Made by a program: the position numbers and the translations under genes. Under the pieces are notes generated by a model, which searched no databases, had not been told where the DNA came from, and worked only from the letters and a program-made list of their open reading frames with translations. A stretch of DNA of 9,566 nt from Spirochaetales bacterium (GTDB lineage Bacteria; Spirochaetota; Spirochaetia; SZUA-6; DRHE01): assembly GCA_011049745.1 (NCBI GenBank), contig DRHE01000205.1:1-9566 (forward strand), given 5' to 3'. Shown in pieces: positions 6,800-9,566 of this stretch (its first letter is position 1; each line of letters begins with the position of its first letter).

Positions 6800-7055
6800 C
6801 GGAAATAATTGCCAGAGAATTGTTGTATTTCTTAATCCTTCTGGCCAGGCCGCCTTTAATCAAGTATGTTACCCTGGATCTTGACAGCCAGTTCTCAATT
6901 AGATAGAGGTTATTTGCCTTTGCTTCTATCAGGCCGAAAACCCGGGTTGTATTATTGCCTGGAACTGCAGAACAGCTGAGCTGGTTAAAAACTAAGCACA
7001 AGAAAAATATGATAAGGGCTATTCCGGTAATCAGTTTTCTATTTGATCGCTTCAT
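6696..7055 (-). CDS. Small predicted lipoprotein, probably with a foreign, out-of-frame 3' end
   Basis: This 119-residue ORF begins with a convincing secretion signal: basic M-K-R-S-N-R-K, a hydrophobic core (~8-24) and a Cys at 28 preceded by Q-L-S. That is a relaxed lipobox of the sort accepted in spirochaetes. The ATG has an excellent ribosome binding site (GAGGA, 7 nt away) that contains the stop codon of the clostripain-like gene, so the two are probably translated together. Residues ~29-80 are not recognised. From about residue 86 the frame runs over the VapC-like fragment in a different phase, and the Ser/Arg/Pro-rich tail looks like unselected sequence. I infer that only the 5' part is original and a rearrangement replaced the 3' end. 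Function unknown. Confidence 0.5.
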   Translation of the reverse strand: MKRSNRKLITGIALIIFFLCLVFNQLSCSAVPGNNTTRVFGLIEAKANNLYLIENWLSRSRVTYLIKGGLARRIKKYNNSLAIISVDSYRCQYSIVRRRLSSVPSPASACVVGWPAIRN

Positions 7056-7062
7056 ATTGTCA

Positions 7063-7067
7063 TCCTC
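7063..7067 (-). promoter_or_regulatory. Shine-Dalgarno site overlapping the upstream stop codon
   Basis: GAGGA lies 7 nt before the lipoprotein ATG at 7055 and overlaps the TGA stop (7068-7066) of the clostripain-like gene. Ribosomes finishing one gene are well placed to start the next, supporting co-translation. Confidence 0.7.
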
Positions 7068-8640
7068 AGGGAATGGTCACTTTCAGCCAATCCTGTTCAT
7101 ATAGCGATAGATAATGATTTTGCACTGTGCTGTACAACAAAGTCTTTGCCTGGCTGAAGGTATCATTCGGCTCATAGGCATCTTGAGCGGGAGTCGCTGT
7201 TGAAGTGCCGCCCCCGACGTCATTGACCAATATCGAATAGTATCCCGGATCTGGCTGAACATCGATATTGAGAATATAGTAGGTGTCAGCGTTGTCACCA
7301 CCTCCATTGGCAAAGGTCTCAATTGTGTAAAATGTGGCATCAGCGTAATAATCAGTTAAAAACTCATCCCAGGTCGATGCCCCCGGGAAAGCAATAACAG
7401 TACCGTTATAGCTATCGTATTCACTATCTACTAAAGCAGTTACCGGATAATAGATGGACAAGCCATGGGAATCAGGAAAATCCTTATGCCGGTGATAGGA
7501 AACAGTAGTGTCTATTGCTGTTCTAAGTTCGCCGGAGCCTGTTATTGCAGGAAGGTTCTCGGCAAAATGGTACAGGTCGATGTAATGGGGTACATAAAAA
7601 CATTGAGTATCGTATCGTGCTTTACAGGTCTCATCGGCACTGGCGCTAATCAGATTAATGGCAAAATTATCGATTGCCGTTACCAGGTTAGCCATATTGG
7701 CCATATCTATTACTGAAAGGGTTATCCCGCTGTAAGGAGTGTGGTCGATATATGAATCTACAATTGCTTTGCCCAGATTGGCAGGGGAGTTATCAACCTG
7801 CATAATAAGATCATACAAAAAATACTGATAGGCCCAACCGCCAACAGGCTCCGTCTCTTCCGAGGCAACAACGTAATCAGTTTCGCCTAATAGCTGGTAG
7901 GCAACCTCAACCATACCCATAAGGCAGGCATCAAACCCGATAAGATCAATCTCCTTCCCTGCAATAGCTAATTCAACCTCGCTCATGTAGAGACAATCAT
8001 TGCTGCTGGTCTCATCCCAGCACACCGCCTTGTTCATGGGTTCCTTTGGTATTTTTTCTTTACTTGATCCCAGGTATCTTGGTGTAAAGCTGAAACCCTC
8101 GCCTTTTTTAATTATCTTATCTCTCCAGCCGCCGCCGTGGTTCCGGAATATTAAAGCATAATGATCCGCTGTGTAGTTATTCTTACAGTAATTTACAAAC
8201 GCGATCACTGTATCCGGATTGCCCATATTAAGCTCTTCATTATCTCCCGTATCAGTGAGTGCAGTGCTGAAATAACTCGCATCCGCCGTAAGACGGGTCG
8301 ATTTTATAGCATTCAGATCATTATCTGCTTTTATCTCATACAACCTGGTGCCTTTCCAGTCACCATCCGCCGTTGTATAACTATTACAGCGATCGATCAA
8401 TACGATTACCTTCACCCCCTCGTTGTCCAGATTCACCAGCTCCATTTCATTCATATCATCCAGCGCACTACTTTCAAGATTATTATCACCATCCAGGTAT
8501 ACCATTATTGTCCAGGTAGAGTTTCCGGGCACACCATCTCCCTTTAATATAACAGGAGTATTGTCACCACCGCCATTATTTGCCGTTGGGTTGGAACAGC
8601 CGGATATGGTAATAATTGCGGCCAGGCTGAAGAATACCAT
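7066..8640 (-). CDS. Clostripain-family (C11) cysteine protease-like lipoprotein, C-terminus truncated
   Basis: The 524 residues from the ATG at 8640 start with a hydrophobic signal ending in I-S-G-C (Cys15), so the protein should be exported and lipid-anchored. A low-complexity linker (Asn/Gly-rich) leads to the C11 peptidase domain: W-T-I-M-V-Y-L-D-G-D-N-N-L (43-55), F-R-N-H-G-G-G-W (165-172) with catalytic His168, D-L-I-G-F-D-A-C-L-M-G-M (232-243) with catalytic Cys239, and A-S-E-E-T-E-P-x-G-G-W (259-269). Both catalytic residues are present. C11 enzymes cleave after basic residues and often self-activate; the substrate here is unknown. Residues 487-524 begin a pre-peptidase-like C-terminal domain (Y-E-P-N-D-T-F, Q-D-W-L-K-V) that stops after about 38 residues, roughly half the usual length. 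The ATG gives a signal peptide with no basic n-region and has no ribosome binding site; see the upstream ACG note. Confidence 0.88.
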   Translation of the reverse strand: MVFFSLAAIITISGCSNPTANNGGGDNTPVILKGDGVPGNSTWTIMVYLDGDNNLESSALDDMNEMELVNLDNEGVKVIVLIDRCNSYTTADGDWKGTRLYEIKADNDLNAIKSTRLTADASYFSTALTDTGDNEELNMGNPDTVIAFVNYCKNNYTADHYALIFRNHGGGWRDKIIKKGEGFSFTPRYLGSSKEKIPKEPMNKAVCWDETSSNDCLYMSEVELAIAGKEIDLIGFDACLMGMVEVAYQLLGETDYVVASEETEPVGGWAYQYFLYDLIMQVDNSPANLGKAIVDSYIDHTPYSGITLSVIDMANMANLVTAIDNFAINLISASADETCKARYDTQCFYVPHYIDLYHFAENLPAITGSGELRTAIDTTVSYHRHKDFPDSHGLSIYYPVTALVDSEYDSYNGTVIAFPGASTWDEFLTDYYADATFYTIETFANGGGDNADTYYILNIDVQPDPGYYSILVNDVGGGTSTATPAQDAYEPNDTFSQAKTLLYSTVQNHYLSLYEQDWLKVTIP

Positions 8641-8670
8641 GATATAAAGTAATATTCTGAAAGGTTTCTC

Positions 8671-8685
8671 CGTTTTTGGCTTCCT
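8671..8685 (-). promoter_or_regulatory. Ribosome binding site plus ACG at the expected start of the clostripain-like gene
   Basis: AGGAAG (8685-8680) is followed after 6 nt by ACG (8673-8671) in the protease frame. Reading from there gives M-E-K-P-F-R-I-L-L-Y-I-M ahead of the annotated ATG, supplying exactly the basic n-region the signal peptide lacks. Either ACG is used as a weak start or an original ATG has mutated by one base. Confidence 0.5.
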
Positions 8686-8716
8686 ATATTTAATGATATA
8701 ATAGTTAATACTTTTA

Positions 8717-8745
8717 TCTATACTTCACATGATAATAAAAATCAA
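8717..8745 (-). promoter_or_regulatory. Predicted promoter for the clostripain-like gene
   Basis: Reading the minus strand, TTGATT (8745-8740) and TATAGA (8722-8717) are separated by 17 bp and match the -35/-10 consensus at most positions. Transcription would start near 8710, about 35 nt before the proposed ACG start at 8673. The region is AT-rich, so a chance match is possible. Confidence 0.4.
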
Positions 8746-8836
8746 TCTAAATGTTGGTTCTGGTAACAATAATGCGGGATTCCAGTTCTTTTAGTAGGAA
8801 CTGTATGGTAAGATGTTAAAAAAGGGAGGTGAAATG

Positions 8837-9013
8837 ATGGTGACATTGAAGGTTCTGGATGCCGTTAAGGCAGCTACAATAAATACAAATAATTCTTCTC
8901 TTCTCCCTCTCCCCATCCTCCCCGGTAAAATTCCTATACCCTTCTTATTGGAAAGGCGTAAGCTGAGTACGACTATCTTTAAGGCGGAACTCAAACACAA
9001 TATCAATGAATGA
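8837..9013 (+). CDS. Candidate small protein of unknown function (58 aa)
   Basis: The ATG at 8837 has a near-perfect ribosome binding site (GGGAGGTGA, 8824-8832; the GGAGG core ends 7 nt before the ATG). A second ATG three bases earlier is in the same frame. The 58-residue product starts M-V-T-L-K-V-L-D-A-V-K-A-A-T, which looks like an ordinary soluble N-terminus. It continues through a Leu/Pro-rich stretch encoded by the pyrimidine tract. Its last third is antisense to the 3' end of the DUF123 gene. This is either a genuine small gene or the 5' stump of a lost gene whose frame runs on by chance. I do not recognise the sequence. Confidence 0.35.
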   Translation: MVTLKVLDAVKAATINTNNSSLLPLPILPGKIPIPFLLERRKLSTTIFKAELKHNINE

Positions 9014-9481
9014 CTCATCATTTTCCGGATTCTCAGCAAAAAAGAAGAGGTGAGAACTGCAGGTACAATCGGAAGAACCGAAACCAGGTACTGACTTACC
9101 TGAGAGCATTGCCACGGCTTCTGCCAGCTCACATTCCAGTCTATTCTTTGTTCTAATGGGAAAAGTGCTGACCGTAGAGGCAATTGAGGTCAGATAATCT
9201 ATATGCCAGTGCAGTTTCTTTCTCTTCCGCTTATGTCTTGCAAGTCTGGCTTCCAGGTTATTTAACCCTGAGCCAACGTAAACATAGTAACCTCTGCTAA
9301 TTTTCACATCTCCCAGGGAACCGGGCCTGATTACCTGCTCTTTATCAATTCTAACCAGGAGAAGATAAACCCCTCCCATAGTAAGATTTTTTCGGGCCGG
9401 ATCAATAGCAACCGGCACTTTCAGAGTGTTTATTGTTGTTGCCGCATCGGGCCGGCAAACAGGTTTTTCACCAGTATCCAT
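8945..9481 (-). CDS. Stand-alone DUF123 (GIY-YIG nuclease superfamily-like) protein
   Basis: The 178-residue product matches the DUF123 family, which is related to GIY-YIG nucleases and occurs alone or fused to endonuclease III in some archaea. Numbering from a TTG two codons upstream (9487), the marks are G-G-V-Y-L-L-L (38-44), G-Y-Y-V-Y-V-G-S (67-73), L-E-A-R-L-A-R-H (78-85), K-L-H-W-H-I-D-Y-L (91-99), E-C-E-L-A-E-A (118-124) and P-G-F-G-S-S-D-C (134-141) with S-H-L-F-F-F. The paired tyrosine motifs, Arg81 and the Glu near 118 sit where GIY-YIG active-site residues would be, so it could act on DNA, though activity is little studied. I chose the ATG at 9481; TTG 9487 is as likely, and neither has a clear Shine-Dalgarno sequence. 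The first ~35 residues are not part of the domain. It is transcribed toward the protease gene; whether they share a transcript is unclear. Confidence 0.85.
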   Translation of the reverse strand: MDTGEKPVCRPDAATTINTLKVPVAIDPARKNLTMGGVYLLLVRIDKEQVIRPGSLGDVKISRGYYVYVGSGLNNLEARLARHKRKRKKLHWHIDYLTSIASTVSTFPIRTKNRLECELAEAVAMLSGKSVPGFGSSDCTCSSHLFFFAENPENDESFIDIVFEFRLKDSRTQLTPFQ

Positions 9482-9534
9482 TTTCAAGATCAGACCATTT
9501 TTTTCTCTAATTCAGTAAAAGTCAAGTATTTCTT

Positions 9535-9560
9535 GGGAGGGGAGCATGAAAAAGATGTAA
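9535..9560 (+). promoter_or_regulatory. Strong Shine-Dalgarno site before a four-codon frame at the window edge
   Basis: GGGAGGGGAG (9535-9544) precedes an ATG at 9546 that is stopped by TAA after four codons (M-K-K-M). It may mark a leader peptide, a frameshifted gene start, or a real start a little beyond the window. The context is too short to decide. Confidence 0.3.
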
Positions 9561-9566
9561 AAAATC

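Larger units (their letters stand above)
8641..8944. other. Gap between the clostripain-like and DUF123 genes
   Basis: About 300 bp without an assured gene. It holds the minus-strand promoter and start region of the protease gene, a short inverted repeat (CAGTTC 8783-8788 / GAACTG 8798-8803, no T-run), a small plus-strand ORF with a strong ribosome binding site from 8837, and a nearly pure pyrimidine tract at 8893-8923. No RNA gene was recognised. Confidence 0.6.

Noticed and set aside
6939..6948. AACCCGGGTT palindrome as an operator
   Set aside because: It is a single 10-bp palindrome inside an ORF with no second site or promoter nearby; chance is enough.
8161..8547. Plus-strand frame opposite the clostripain-like gene
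   Set aside because: It is antisense to conserved C11 motifs; the Ile-rich translation is typical of a shadow frame.
8783..8803. Inverted repeat as a transcription terminator
   Set aside because: The stem is only 6 bp with a 9-base loop and no T-run on either side.

Overview
The window looks like a piece of a mid-GC bacterial chromosome. A spirochaete is the best guess, with moderate confidence. The reasons are a TPR protein with a C-terminal Mrr-like tail of a kind I associate with Spirochaetales, relaxed lipoprotein signals, and a clostripain-family lipoprotein. No rRNA, tRNA, CRISPR array or recognisable transposase was seen.

Layout. The 3' part of a TPR protein gene (plus strand, positions 3-1190) converges on a compact minus-strand tRNA/rRNA modification operon, mnmE-mnmG-rsmG (5094 down to 1216). 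Its genes are 1-2 nt apart. MnmE and MnmG together install the cmnm5/nm5 group on wobble U34 of certain tRNAs. RsmG methylates G527 (E. coli numbering) of 16S rRNA. This is ordinary housekeeping DNA.

Upstream of mnmE the character changes. From about 5200 to 6800 lies an accessory patch: short gene remnants, then an AT-rich plus-strand gene (5386-6399) for a winged-helix / GHKL-ATPase / STAS-like (DUF4325) fusion protein. An exactly repeated 45-bp sequence made of GTTGACAATTA units brackets this gene. The upstream repeat block ends at the base before the ATG, and the downstream repeat supplies the stop codon. The arrangement looks like a single-gene cassette that could be excised by recombination between the repeats. 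Promoter geometry predicts a leaderless mRNA. This cassette is the most interesting thing in the window.

Beyond it, a truncated VapC (PIN) toxin fragment overlaps, out of frame, the tail of a short lipoprotein ORF. That ORF is translationally coupled to a clostripain-like (C11) lipoprotein gene (8640 to 7066, minus). The protease gene appears to have lost its normal start codon (ACG where ATG would fit), and its C-terminal domain is cut short. About 300 bp of mostly non-coding DNA follows, holding a small ORF with an excellent ribosome binding site. The last gene (minus) encodes a stand-alone DUF123 / GIY-YIG-like protein.
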